NCBI RefSeq assembly: GCF_001597745.1
Contig: NZ_LUHJ01000024.1
Span: 27,720-91,719, forward strand
DNA length: 64,000 nucleotides
Source: Anabaena sp. 4-3
GTDB lineage: Bacteria > Cyanobacteriota > Cyanobacteriia > Cyanobacteriales > Nostocaceae
Direction of reading: 5' to 3'
Shown here: positions 19,057 to 27,561 of the stretch, in pieces
Layout: each line of letters starts with the position of its first letter
How positions within the stretch are numbered: position 1 is the first letter of the stretch
The notes under the pieces: model-generated
The model's database searches: none
What the model was told of the DNA's origin: nothing
Seen by the model: the letters and a program-made list of their open reading frames with translations, nothing else
Program-made: the position numbers and the translations under genes

Positions 19057-20103
19057 ATGAAACTGGCAGGAAAAAATCAGGCTTGGGAAAGACACCAAAA
19101 AGCTGTGCCATCTGTAGATGATGAAGGTGGTAAGTTGTGGGGATGTTTTCGCAGTTGTTTTCTTCAGAGTGCTGCCCCCTACACAGAAGGTATTGCTTAT
19201 AAAATCTTGAAAAACGATTTAGGTATGGAACTGCGGGAAGCTGCCGGACATACCTCCTGTGGTGCTATTGGCTATCACGGGGATGTGTCCAACCTGGAAA
19301 CGCAGATGGTAATGGCGGCAAGAAATTTTTCTGTTGCTCATCACGAACTGGGTGTAGATAATCTCTTCTCATTTTGCGTTACTTCCTTTGCTAACTATAC
19401 GGAAGTGATTAAACTTTGGGAAGAAGAACCAGAGTTAAGAGAGTATACCGAAAAGACTTTGAAGGAAACTACCGGACGAGAATTTTGGATTCCTCATGTT
19501 TCTGGGGGTAGACCTTCTGTGGTTCATGCTTCCGATGTTTTCTTTGCGAATCGGCATAAATTAGCCGCAAAAGCTAAGTACAGCCTGAAGGGAATCAAAG
19601 CTACAGACCATGTTGGATGTCACTACGGGAAGATTTTCCCTGGTGAGGCTATGGGTGGGGCTGAGTTCCCGCAAGTGTTAGTAGGGCTACTAGAAGCCTT
19701 TGGTGCTGAGATTGTGGATTATCCCGAACGCAGACATTGCTGTGGTATGGGTTTTCGTCAGTGTGCTTTCCCAGAAAACAGAGACTATACCGCCAGTAGT
19801 GTTTACAAAAAATTAGTTAGTTTGAAGGAAGCGCATCCAGACTGTAATTTAATCTTGACTAACTGTCCGGGGTGTACTGTGTTTCTTGATGCTGAACAAG
19901 GAACTATTAAGGAAGTTTTGGAAGAAGAGTTTAATGTCAGTATTCTTGACTATGCTCAATTGACTGGGTTGTTGTTGGGTTATGACCCATTTAAGGATTG
20001 TGGATTGAATGCTAAGGCTGTCCCGATTGAGCCTTTGTTGGAGAAGATTGGTATTCCTTATGACAAGAGTAAAACGGCACAGGAGCGTAGGAGGCCATTT
20101 TAA
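19057..20103 (+). CDS. Heterodisulfide-reductase-like subunit B1 (sHdrB1-like, CCG domain)
   Basis: A 348-residue HdrB-type protein, 19 bp after hdrC1. The C-terminal CCG motif is complete (VGCHYGK, HCCGMGFRQC, NCPGCTVF). The N-terminal one is degenerate: WGCFRSC and TSCGAIG replace the usual Cys-Cys-Gly arrangement. In HdrB the CCG cysteines hold a noncubane cluster at the disulfide site. Loss of one full motif suggests one cluster and a division of labour with the B2 subunit downstream. Cytoplasmic; no membrane segment. Confidence 0.85.
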   Translation: MKLAGKNQAWERHQKAVPSVDDEGGKLWGCFRSCFLQSAAPYTEGIAYKILKNDLGMELREAAGHTSCGAIGYHGDVSNLETQMVMAARNFSVAHHELGVDNLFSFCVTSFANYTEVIKLWEEEPELREYTEKTLKETTGREFWIPHVSGGRPSVVHASDVFFANRHKLAAKAKYSLKGIKATDHVGCHYGKIFPGEAMGGAEFPQVLVGLLEAFGAEIVDYPERRHCCGMGFRQCAFPENRDYTASSVYKKLVSLKEAHPDCNLILTNCPGCTVFLDAEQGTIKEVLEEEFNVSILDYAQLTGLLLGYDPFKDCGLNAKAVPIEPLLEKIGIPYDKSKTAQERRRPF

Positions 20104-20180
20104 TCGTCTGCGGTGTTGCATGGTTTTGGATTTTGTCACGCTCCAGGCGCAGAGAGTAAGAGAGTTTAGAGGTGAAAGTT

Positions 20181-21245
20181 ATGGGTAAAAATGTTGTAGT
20201 GATTGGGGGCGGTGTTGCTGGGATGGCGGCGGCGGGGAGATTGCAGGATTTTGGTTATGAGGTGGTTTTAATTGAGAAGGCAGCCGCTATTGGGGGTCAT
20301 GTTAAGAATTGGTATAAGGTGTTTCCTGATTTTACTGATGCTACGGAAATTATTAGTAATTTAAAGGGGAATCTCAACAAGACTAAGATTTTAACTGATT
20401 GTACAGTGACGGAGATTGCTGGGTCAGCACCCAATTTTCAAGTGACAACTTCGACTGGTGAAATCATAGATGCAGTTGCGATTTTGGTGGCGACGGGATT
20501 TAAGCCGTTTGATGCTGCTTTGAAGGAAGAATATGGTTATGGCATCTACGATAATTCTATTACCTCAATTGAGCTAGATGCTATGTTGAAACATCACACT
20601 GTGAAGACGGCATCTGGTAAAACGCCGCAAAAGGTGGCGATGATTCACTGTGTGGGTTCTAGGGATGAGAAGGTCAATAATAATTACTGTTCTAGAGTCT
20701 GTTGTACGAACACAATTAAGGTGGCAATTGAACTTAAACAGCAGATTCCTAATTGTGAGATTTATTGCCTCTATATGGATATTCGGGTGTTTGGTCGCGG
20801 TTATGAGGAACTTTATCGCACTTCTCAGGAAGATTATGGTATTCAGTTTATTCGTGGTCGGTTGTCTGAGGCGAATGAGAAAACTGACAGCAGTTTATTG
20901 TTAAGACTGGAAGATACCTTAACAGCTAGACCGATGCGGTTGAGTGTGGATATGTTGGTGTTAATGGTGGGGATGTGTGCCAATACGGAATTATCACAGG
21001 TGGCGGGGTTAAAGGTTGGTGCAGACCGTTTCTATGTCACTGCTAATATGCAATATTCCAATAATTCCTCCCCCAGAGAAGGTATTTTTCTGGCGGGGAC
21101 AGCTACAGGGCCAAAAGCAATTGTGGAATCTATTACTGATGGACGGTCGGCGGCGGCGGAAATTGCAGCTTTTTTAGCTAGTCAATCAGTAGATTCTCTC
21201 AATGGTGGCTCGGTAGTGGCGGAAATTGCTACTTCACTTCATTAA
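20181..21245 (+). CDS. Heterodisulfide-reductase-like flavoprotein subunit A (short, sHdrA-like)
   Basis: 354 residues from the ATG at 20181, about 8 nt after GAGG; a GTG at 20172 is also in frame. An N-terminal FAD Rossmann motif (VVVIGGGVAGMAAAGRL) and IEKAAAIGGH are followed by a central cysteine cluster, CVGSRDEKVNNNYCSRVCC, as in HdrA's [4Fe-4S] site. The C-terminal GTATGPKAIVESITDGRSAA completes the flavin domain. The extra ferredoxin domains and the N-terminal cluster domain of methanogen HdrA are absent. The short size matches sHdrA from sulfur oxidisers. It would hold the FAD that passes electrons between the two B/C pairs. Confidence 0.87.
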   Translation: MGKNVVVIGGGVAGMAAAGRLQDFGYEVVLIEKAAAIGGHVKNWYKVFPDFTDATEIISNLKGNLNKTKILTDCTVTEIAGSAPNFQVTTSTGEIIDAVAILVATGFKPFDAALKEEYGYGIYDNSITSIELDAMLKHHTVKTASGKTPQKVAMIHCVGSRDEKVNNNYCSRVCCTNTIKVAIELKQQIPNCEIYCLYMDIRVFGRGYEELYRTSQEDYGIQFIRGRLSEANEKTDSSLLLRLEDTLTARPMRLSVDMLVLMVGMCANTELSQVAGLKVGADRFYVTANMQYSNNSSPREGIFLAGTATGPKAIVESITDGRSAAAEIAAFLASQSVDSLNGGSVVAEIATSLH

Positions 21246-21256
21246 GGTATCAAGCA

Positions 21257-21838
21257 ATGGCAGGAAAAAAATGTTTCTTTGGTCTGAAGGTAGACCGTCA
21301 GGTTGATGGTGACAAAATGAACCACGAGTTTCTCAAGCAGGTTCTGGCGGAGGGTGGTGAGTATGCTGCGATCGCTAGTTGTATGCAGTGTGGTACTTGT
21401 AGCGGTGGCTGTACCAATGCTGACCGGATGGATATTTTACCACGCAGTTTGGTACTGATGATTCAGAGGGGTGAGTGGGAAAAGGTGCTGCAAAGTCAGG
21501 CTTTGTGGTTGTGTACATCTTGTCAAATTTGTACTACCCGATGTCCGCGTGGGGTGCGACCGTCGGATGTGATGGAAGCAGTGAAGGCGATCGCTATTCG
21601 GGAAGGTATTAAAAATGACTCTGTAAGATTTAATCAGATATTTGTGGAATTAATCAAGAAACGCGGCATCCTGTTTGAACCGGAATTAATGCAACAGTAC
21701 GGGGGTATGGCCGCCGTGCTGGAACAAGCAGAATTAGGCATCAAATTAGCTTTACGGGGCAAAATATCCCCATTTCCGGCTCAAGTCAAAGACCCCAAAC
21801 AATTTAGCGCAGCATTATCAAAGGCGGTCGAACAATGA
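21257..21838 (+). CDS. Heterodisulfide-reductase-like iron-sulfur subunit C2 (sHdrC2-like)
   Basis: A 193-residue protein with two tetracysteine motifs, CMQCGTCSGGC (with T in place of P after the last Cys) and CTSCQICTTRCP, typical of HdrC. A helical C-terminal region follows. It starts 11 bp after hdrA and its stop overlaps the next ATG by 4 bp, so translation is probably coupled to hdrB2. The family transfers electrons to the adjacent CCG subunit. The substrate is not shown by the sequence. Confidence 0.87.
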   Translation: MAGKKCFFGLKVDRQVDGDKMNHEFLKQVLAEGGEYAAIASCMQCGTCSGGCTNADRMDILPRSLVLMIQRGEWEKVLQSQALWLCTSCQICTTRCPRGVRPSDVMEAVKAIAIREGIKNDSVRFNQIFVELIKKRGILFEPELMQQYGGMAAVLEQAELGIKLALRGKISPFPAQVKDPKQFSAALSKAVEQ

Positions 21839-22707
21839 AATTTTCTTACTATCCTGGATGTAGTCTGCATACAACAGCCAAAGAGTTTGATATCTCCACC
21901 AAAGTTGTGATGCGGGAACTGGGAATTGAACTTGAGGATTTGCATGACTGGTCATGTTGTGGCGGTTCTGTAGCTGGCGCAGTTTCCCATGATGTGGGTA
22001 TGGCTTTGGCGGCGCGAAATGTCGCTTTGGCACAAAAGCAAAATCTGGATTTGTTAGCATCTTGTTCTGGTTGTTATAACAAATCAGCGAAGGCAGCACA
22101 GGCATTAGAAAAGGATACAGAAAGACAAAAAATCACCTCGATTCTCTCAGAAATGGGTATATCCGTTTCCGACTCCAATATTAGAGTCAGGAATGTAGTT
22201 GATGTGTTGGTTAATGATGTTGATATTTCCAGCCACATCAAAAAGCCTCTGAAGAATTTGAAAGTGGCTTGTTATTATGGTTGTCTCTTGACTCGACCAG
22301 CAGACATTACTGGGTGGGACTCTCCTACTTTCCCCATGTCAATGGATAAATTAGCTCAAAAGTGTGAGGCTGAGGTGGTTGATTTTCGCTCAAAAACCAA
22401 ATGTTGTGGCGGGTCTGTAGTCATCCCCAAAGAAGATGTCGCCTTAGAACTGACTAAGAGACTATTAGATGAGGCTCAATCTCTGGGGGCTGATTGTATA
22501 GTTTTGGCTTGTCCTTTGTGTGCTACAAATTTAGAAATTAAACAACCAGATATCGAGAAGAAATACAATGTTAGCTATGGTTTACCCATTATCTACATTA
22601 CGGAGTTAATTGGACTGGCTTTTGGTATTGCACCCAGAAAATTAGGCTTAAATAAGCACATAATTTCTACCAAGTCGGTTTTGCAGAAATTGAATGTATC
22701 TGACTAA
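21835..22707 (+). CDS. Heterodisulfide-reductase-like subunit B2 (sHdrB2-like, two intact CCG motifs)
   Basis: A 290-residue HdrB protein. Both CCG motifs are complete: YPGCS with SCCGGS and SCSGC, then CYYGC with KCCGGS and CPLC. This suggests two noncubane clusters, the arrangement of the catalytic HdrB. It overlaps hdrC2 by 4 bp. With hdrC1-hdrB1-hdrA-hdrC2 it completes the order known for sHdr complexes. No lipoate-binding protein, DsrE or TusA gene is seen beside it. Confidence 0.88.
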   Translation: MKFSYYPGCSLHTTAKEFDISTKVVMRELGIELEDLHDWSCCGGSVAGAVSHDVGMALAARNVALAQKQNLDLLASCSGCYNKSAKAAQALEKDTERQKITSILSEMGISVSDSNIRVRNVVDVLVNDVDISSHIKKPLKNLKVACYYGCLLTRPADITGWDSPTFPMSMDKLAQKCEAEVVDFRSKTKCCGGSVVIPKEDVALELTKRLLDEAQSLGADCIVLACPLCATNLEIKQPDIEKKYNVSYGLPIIYITELIGLAFGIAPRKLGLNKHIISTKSVLQKLNVSD

Positions 22708-22723
22708 GTAGGAGAGATAAATT

Positions 22724-22984
22724 ATGAAATGGGAATATCAATTGAGCAAGGCAGTCACGAGAAATCCTCTGTTTGGCAATTACTGTCCATTTCCAGGCAT
22801 GACAAAATTATTGCTTGTCAGTGCTACTGGCTTCATTCTTTTACCAATTCTGCTACCAGCAGTCAAAAAAGTTGGTAAATCAATCGCCAAGCAAACCATC
22901 AAAGGCGGCATCCTTGTCTATGAAAGTAGTAAAGAACTTGTCACTGAAGCCAAAGCAGAAGTAGCCGCTAAAATCCCCAACTAA
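22724..22984 (+). CDS. Small single-span membrane protein, DUF5132-like
   Basis: 86 residues with a good ribosome site (TAGGAGAG). One hydrophobic helix (about 28-48, LLLVSATGFILLPILLPAV) is followed by a basic/amphipathic tail with KKVGKSIAKQTIKGGILVYE. This form resembles small DUF5132-type proteins. It follows hdrB2 after 16 bp and is likely co-transcribed. A role as a membrane anchor for the Hdr-like complex is possible but unproven. Confidence 0.6.
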   Translation: MKWEYQLSKAVTRNPLFGNYCPFPGMTKLLLVSATGFILLPILLPAVKKVGKSIAKQTIKGGILVYESSKELVTEAKAEVAAKIPN

Positions 22985-23095
22985 AACTTACATATTCATG
23001 CTTTGAGTTGACGAGCAGATTATTTTTATGGTCTAGAATATAGTGGGAATTTTTTTTCTTAGTTACCATCACGAAATACTATTAAAATCTAGACC

Positions 23096-23629
23096 ATGAA
23101 ACATCAAAAAATTCTGGCAAGTTTATTAGGATTAGGGATATTTGTCTATATTCTTTTTGGTTTCGCCTATAACCAGTCAGCATTAGCATTTTCCCAGTCA
23201 TTGAATCAAAACTTATCTACCCCAGTTACCAAAAATACAACCGTGGTTAATTCAGATTCAGACCTAAAAACGGCAGTTAATCATTATCTCACTTCCATCC
23301 CTAAAGGCTATTACACCGTGGGTAATGTAGAAGAATTGCAACGGTTACTCAGGGAGGAAAATATTCTTTTGATTGATGTCAGAGAACCTTCTGAGTATGC
23401 CACCGGACATATTGGTAATGCAATTAATATTCCTCTGCCAAGACTAACGCAAAACCTTGACCAAATTCCCCAAAATCAGTCTGTGGTTGTATACTGCACA
23501 TCTGGTTATCGTTCAGCAATGGCTGTGATGTCTTTACGTTTGTTGGGTTATGACAATGTGCGAGGTTTTCCCCCAAGTATCAATGGTTGGAAAGCAGCAG
23601 GTCAAACTTTAAATACTTCCTCCAGCTAA
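23096..23629 (+). CDS. Exported/membrane-anchored rhodanese-domain protein
   Basis: A 177-residue protein. Residues 1-35 form a signal peptide or anchor (KILASLLGLGIFVYILFGFA). The rhodanese domain covers about 75-172: LLIDVREPSEYATGHI and the active-site loop YCTSGYRSA with the catalytic cysteine intact. Rhodaneses carry sulfane sulfur as a persulfide. It lies 111 bp after the small membrane protein that closes the hdr cluster and could deliver or receive sulfur outside the cytoplasmic membrane. Confidence 0.85.
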   Translation: MKHQKILASLLGLGIFVYILFGFAYNQSALAFSQSLNQNLSTPVTKNTTVVNSDSDLKTAVNHYLTSIPKGYYTVGNVEELQRLLREENILLIDVREPSEYATGHIGNAINIPLPRLTQNLDQIPQNQSVVVYCTSGYRSAMAVMSLRLLGYDNVRGFPPSINGWKAAGQTLNTSSS

Positions 23630-23716
23630 TTGCAACTCAGCAACGCTAGTTTCAGTCTCTATGCTTTCACACATCACAACAAATCTTAATATCCCGTTGA
23701 AAAACTTACATTAACT

Positions 23717-23758
23717 TAGGAGGTAATGTTTTTGAATTCCGGGGTGTGTGCTTTATGA
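23717..23758 (+). promoter_or_regulatory. Leader mini-ORF overlapping the start of the radical SAM gene
   Basis: A perfect AGGAGGT ribosome site near 23719 precedes an ATG at 23726. It opens a 10-codon frame, MFLNSGVCAL, whose TGA (23756-23758) overlaps the radical SAM ATG at 23755 (ATGA). The downstream ATG has no equally good site of its own. The layout is that of a translated leader coupled to the main ORF. Coding sense is inferred from layout only. Confidence 0.5.
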
Positions 23759-25320
23759 AAGCCTTACTACTCTGGCCAATAATGCCCAATTCTTTCTGGT
23801 CTTACCAGGAAACCCTTGATTTAGCAGGTTTACACTCTACGAATCCCCCATTGGGTTTAATTACAGTGGCGGCGATGTTACCTAGTGATTGGGAAATTAG
23901 ATTGATAGACCGCAATGTACGTTTAGAAACTGATGCAGACTGGGAATGGTGCGATTTGGTAATCATCTCTGCAATGATTATCCAAAAACAGGACTTTTGG
24001 GAGTTGATCAAAAAGGGAGTTGCGTTAGGTAAAAAGGTAGCTGTAGGAGGGCCTTTCCCTACGTCAGTCCCAGAATTTGCTTTGGAAGCAGGGGCGCATT
24101 ATTTAATTTTGGATGAGGGTGAATGTACTATCCCCATGTTTTTATCAGCTTTAGCAGGGGGAGAGGAACGGGGAATTTTTCGTTCTCCAGAAAAACCAGA
24201 TGTTACCCAAACGCCTATTGCTCGATTTGATTTACTGGATTTAGATGCTTATTTAGCAATCACTGTACAATTTTCCCGTGGGTGTCCGTTTCAATGCGAG
24301 TTTTGCGACATCATCAATTTGTATGGACGCAAACCCCGCACCAAAACACCAGAACAAATGCTGAGAGAATTTCAAACTCTCTATGATTTGGGTTGGCGAA
24401 GGTATGTGTTTGTGGTGGATGACAATTTTATCGGTAACAAACGTAATGCCAAAGTATTTTTAAAAGCACTCATCCCGTGGATGGAGGAACATAATTACCC
24501 CTTTACTTTAGTGACAGAAGCATCACTAAATTTAGCCGAGGACGACGAATTAATTGAGTTGATGGTGAAAGCTGGTTTTACGATGGTCTTTATGGGCATC
24601 GAAACCCCAGACACAGATAGTCTTTTGGGTATTCATAAAGTCCAGAATACACGTAAAGACTTAATAGAATCTTGCCATAAAATCACCAAGGCAGGATTAC
24701 AAATTATGTCTGGTTTTATTATGGGCTTTGATAATGAGCGTTCAGGTGCAGGTCAAAGAATTAGGGATTTTATTGAGGAAACTGGCATTCCTCAAGGGCA
24801 TTTTAGCTTACTGCAAGCGTTACAAAATACTGCTCTTTGGAATCGCTTACAGCAGGAAGGGCGGCTGGTTGATGGGTTAGGAACTGTTCATCAAGGTGCA
24901 ATTATGAACTTTGTACCAACTCGTCCCGTAGAGGAAATTACGGAAGAGTATATTGAGGCTTTTTGGCATATTTATGAGCCAATGCCTTACTTAAAGCGGA
25001 CTTTCCGCCATTTTATGATGATGACGGGCTGGCGGCCTAAAACTAACCGTCGTGTAACTATGATTGAAATACGTCTGTTTTTTGCTATTTGCTGGCGACA
25101 GGGTGTAGTTCGTTCTACACGCTGGCGGTTTTGGTGGCAATTGGTAGCGATCGCCTTTTCCAAACCCCGGTTATTATACGATTACATGACTACCTTGGGT
25201 ATAGGTGAACATTTCTTCAGCTACCGTCATGAGGTAAGGGCGCAGTTACAAGCAAAATTGGCAGCATTGCAGGAGTCTAAACAGGAAGACGCAATTCAGC
25301 AATTAGCATCTGTAAGTTGA
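23755..25320 (+). CDS. B12-binding radical SAM protein (DUF4070 family)
   Basis: 521 residues from the ATG at 23755 (a GTG at 23746 is also in frame). Residues 1-150 form a cobalamin-binding-like Rossmann domain (ALLLWPIMPNSFWSY, IRLIDRNVR, VAVGGPFPT). The radical SAM domain has CPFQCEFCDI (CX3CX2C) near 180. A DUF4070-type C-terminal region follows (FRHFMMMTGWRPK). Members are plentiful in cyanobacteria and some relatives act on hopanoids or other lipids. The substrate cannot be told here. It is preceded by a coupled mini-ORF. Confidence 0.85.
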   Translation: MKALLLWPIMPNSFWSYQETLDLAGLHSTNPPLGLITVAAMLPSDWEIRLIDRNVRLETDADWEWCDLVIISAMIIQKQDFWELIKKGVALGKKVAVGGPFPTSVPEFALEAGAHYLILDEGECTIPMFLSALAGGEERGIFRSPEKPDVTQTPIARFDLLDLDAYLAITVQFSRGCPFQCEFCDIINLYGRKPRTKTPEQMLREFQTLYDLGWRRYVFVVDDNFIGNKRNAKVFLKALIPWMEEHNYPFTLVTEASLNLAEDDELIELMVKAGFTMVFMGIETPDTDSLLGIHKVQNTRKDLIESCHKITKAGLQIMSGFIMGFDNERSGAGQRIRDFIEETGIPQGHFSLLQALQNTALWNRLQQEGRLVDGLGTVHQGAIMNFVPTRPVEEITEEYIEAFWHIYEPMPYLKRTFRHFMMMTGWRPKTNRRVTMIEIRLFFAICWRQGVVRSTRWRFWWQLVAIAFSKPRLLYDYMTTLGIGEHFFSYRHEVRAQLQAKLAALQESKQEDAIQQLASVS

Positions 25321-25365
25321 TTCATCACTCTTGCTCTATTTAAATATAGCAGTTCAATACATACC

Positions 25366-25393
25366 GTAGAGACGTTGCATGCAACGTCTCTAC
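25366..25393. repeat. 28-bp perfect palindrome (REP-like)
   Basis: GTAGAGACGTTGCA at 25366-25379 is followed directly by its exact complement to 25393. Two related copies lie at 61563-61590 and 61681-61716. The rest of the 288-bp gap (25321-25608) shows no gene. Confidence 0.8.
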
Positions 25394-25608
25394 ATTTAAG
25401 AATCAAGCGCATATTCATCAAAAAATGGTACAATACCAATGTTACGTGAAGTTGCACATAATTAGAAAATCCATTGATTTCTCTGTCTTTATCGGCGTTT
25501 ATCTGCGTCCATCTGCGTTCAATTATGCTTGATATCTGATTTTATACAGAGCCATATTAACTTAGTATAAGCTAAGAAATTATTATTTGTAAATAGTTAC
25601 ATATAAAA

Positions 25609-26559
25609 ATGCGTGAACTCTATCCCCTGATTGAACCTTATAATGAAAGTAAATTACAAGTTTCAGAATTACACACAATCCATTTTGAAGAATCAGGAAA
25701 CCCCCAAGGTAAACCTATAGTTTTGCTGCATGGCGGCCCTGGTGGTGGTTGTCCGCCACATTATCGCCAATATTTTCATCCAGAAAAATGGCGGTTAATC
25801 ATGTTTGATCAACGTGGTTGCGGTAAAAGTATACCCCATGCAGAGTTACGAGAAAATACAACTTGGCATTTAGTTGATGATATTGAAAAACTGCGAGAAC
25901 ATTTAGGCATAGAAAAATGGGTAGTTTTTGGTGGTAGTTGGGGAAGCACCTTATCATTAGCTTATAGTCAAACTTATCCAGAACGTTGTTTAGGGTTAAT
26001 TTTACGCGGTATATTCTTACTCAGACAAAAAGAATTAAGATGGTTTTATCAAGAAGGTGCTAGCTATATTTTTCCTGATGCTTGGGAAGAATATCTCAAA
26101 CCAATTCCTGTAGATGAACGTGATGATTTACTCACAGCTTATTATCAACGTTTAACTAGCCCAGATTTACAAATTAGACAAGCAGCAGCACGAGCTTGGT
26201 CAATTTGGGAAGCTAGCACCAGTAAATTATTTCCTGATACCCAATTAATGCAAACTTTTGGCGAGGATAAATTTGCTGAAGCTTTTGCACGAATTGAATG
26301 TCATTATTTTATTAATAAAGGTTTTTTTCATCCTGAAAATCAATTATTATTAAATGTTGACCGCATTCGGCATATTCCTGCTGTGATTGTTCAAGGTCGT
26401 TATGATGTAGTGTGTCCGATGATATCAGCTTGGGAATTACATCGAGCTTGGCCGGAGGCTGAATTTATTGTAGTTCCTGATGCGGGACACTCGATGAGTG
26501 AGGTGGGAATTCGTAGTGCTTTGATTGAGGCAACGGATAGGTTTGGTGATAGGGTGTAA
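25609..26559 (+). CDS. pip: Proline iminopeptidase
   Basis: A 316-residue alpha/beta hydrolase of peptidase family S33. It has the oxyanion segment LLHGGPGGGCPP, FDQRGCGKS, the nucleophile elbow GGSWGS (catalytic Ser), the acid region QGRYDVVCP and the histidine VPDAGHSMSE. The length is right for the family, which removes N-terminal proline from peptides in the cytoplasm. It has its own upstream region and stands alone. Confidence 0.93.
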   Translation: MRELYPLIEPYNESKLQVSELHTIHFEESGNPQGKPIVLLHGGPGGGCPPHYRQYFHPEKWRLIMFDQRGCGKSIPHAELRENTTWHLVDDIEKLREHLGIEKWVVFGGSWGSTLSLAYSQTYPERCLGLILRGIFLLRQKELRWFYQEGASYIFPDAWEEYLKPIPVDERDDLLTAYYQRLTSPDLQIRQAAARAWSIWEASTSKLFPDTQLMQTFGEDKFAEAFARIECHYFINKGFFHPENQLLLNVDRIRHIPAVIVQGRYDVVCPMISAWELHRAWPEAEFIVVPDAGHSMSEVGIRSALIEATDRFGDRV

Positions 26560-26566
26560 GTTAATA

Positions 26567-26629
26567 GTTTGTAGTAAGGACTTTAGTCCTTATTTAAAGA
26601 TAGGGAGGACTAAAGTCCTCACTACAAAC
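26567..26629. repeat. 63-bp palindromic repeat element
   Basis: GTTTGTAGT (26567-26575) and ACTACAAAC (26621-26629) are inverted. The self-complementary AGGACTTTAGTCCT (26577-26590) and AGGACTAAAGTCCT lie inside. The same ends flank the larger foldback element at 61444-61802. No ORF. Confidence 0.75.
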
Positions 26630-26652
26630 AAAATAATTTTATATTGATAACA

Positions 26653-27411
26653 ATGAAATTTATAGGTGTGGATTTGGGTTGGAAATCTCAACCGAGTGGG
26701 CTGTGTTGCTTACAATTAACAGAGGGAAAATTAGAGTTAGTTGATTTAGCACGGAAAGATGCGATCACTCACATTTTAGCTTGGATAGATAACTGCGTAA
26801 AACCAACCGAATCAGCACTTATCGCCGTAGATGCGCCTACCCTCATCCCTAACGCTACAGGTAGTCGTCTTCCTGATAAGCTAACTCATACATACTTTGG
26901 AAAATATCACGCTGGCTGTTACCCCGCTAACCAAAGTCTCCCATTTGCCGAACGCACTATTAACTTTGGTTTAGAATTAGAATCCCGTGGTTTTGCCCAT
27001 GCACCGGAAATTACACCACAAACGCCGGGTAGATATCAAATTGAAGTGTTTCCTCACCCCGCGATAGTGCATTTATTCGGGTTAGAACGCATCCTAAAAT
27101 ATAAAAAAGGGCGTATCAATGAACGCCGCTTAGAATTAATCAAACTATATCAATATATTGTGGAAATGCTACCCACCTATGAACCTGCTTTAGATGTGGG
27201 TAGTTTGTTACCTGTGGAGATTCCCTATACAGGTGCAGAACTCAAAGCTACAGAAGATAAATTAGATAGCTTAATCTGTGCTTATGTAGCTGCTTACTGG
27301 TGGTATTGGGGTACACAACGTAACCTAGTATTAGGCGATCGCACTACAGGTTACATTGTCATCCCCAAGGGATTGGGGACTGGGGACAAATCAATTCAAA
27401 ATTCGTCTTGA
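26653..27411 (+). CDS. DUF429 family protein (RNase H-like fold)
   Basis: 252 residues from the ATG at 26653 (a TTG at 26644 is in frame). It begins FIGVDLGWKSQPSGLCCLQL, the first acidic strand of an RNase H-like fold. IAVDAPTLIPN, YQIEVFPHPA and a late KATEDKLDSLICAYVAAYW with acidic residues typical of DUF429 follow. The family function is not established. The last codons run into ATTCAAA-type repeat DNA. Confidence 0.8.
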   Translation: MKFIGVDLGWKSQPSGLCCLQLTEGKLELVDLARKDAITHILAWIDNCVKPTESALIAVDAPTLIPNATGSRLPDKLTHTYFGKYHAGCYPANQSLPFAERTINFGLELESRGFAHAPEITPQTPGRYQIEVFPHPAIVHLFGLERILKYKKGRINERRLELIKLYQYIVEMLPTYEPALDVGSLLPVEIPYTGAELKATEDKLDSLICAYVAAYWWYWGTQRNLVLGDRTTGYIVIPKGLGTGDKSIQNSS

Positions 27412-27547
27412 AAAGTTTCCTACGGCGGGAAACCCGCCTACAGAACTTTTCGCAAAATTCAAAATTCAAAATTAAAGAATTCTGGGGAAAATTTCCCTCA
27501 TCTAAGTTTCTTAATAGCGAATTGCGAATTGCGAATTGTGAATTGGT
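27411..27547. repeat. Imperfect palindrome followed by ATTCAAA and GCGAATT heptads
   Basis: 27411-27450 forms a long imperfect stem (AAAAGTT ... GGCGGGAAACCCGCC ... AACTTTT). It is followed by ATTCAAA units at about 27455-27475 and GCGAATT units at about 27518-27545. It fills the gap between the convergent DUF429 and glgP genes and may serve as a terminator. Confidence 0.65.
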
Positions 27548-27561
27548 ATAACTCCCTCATC

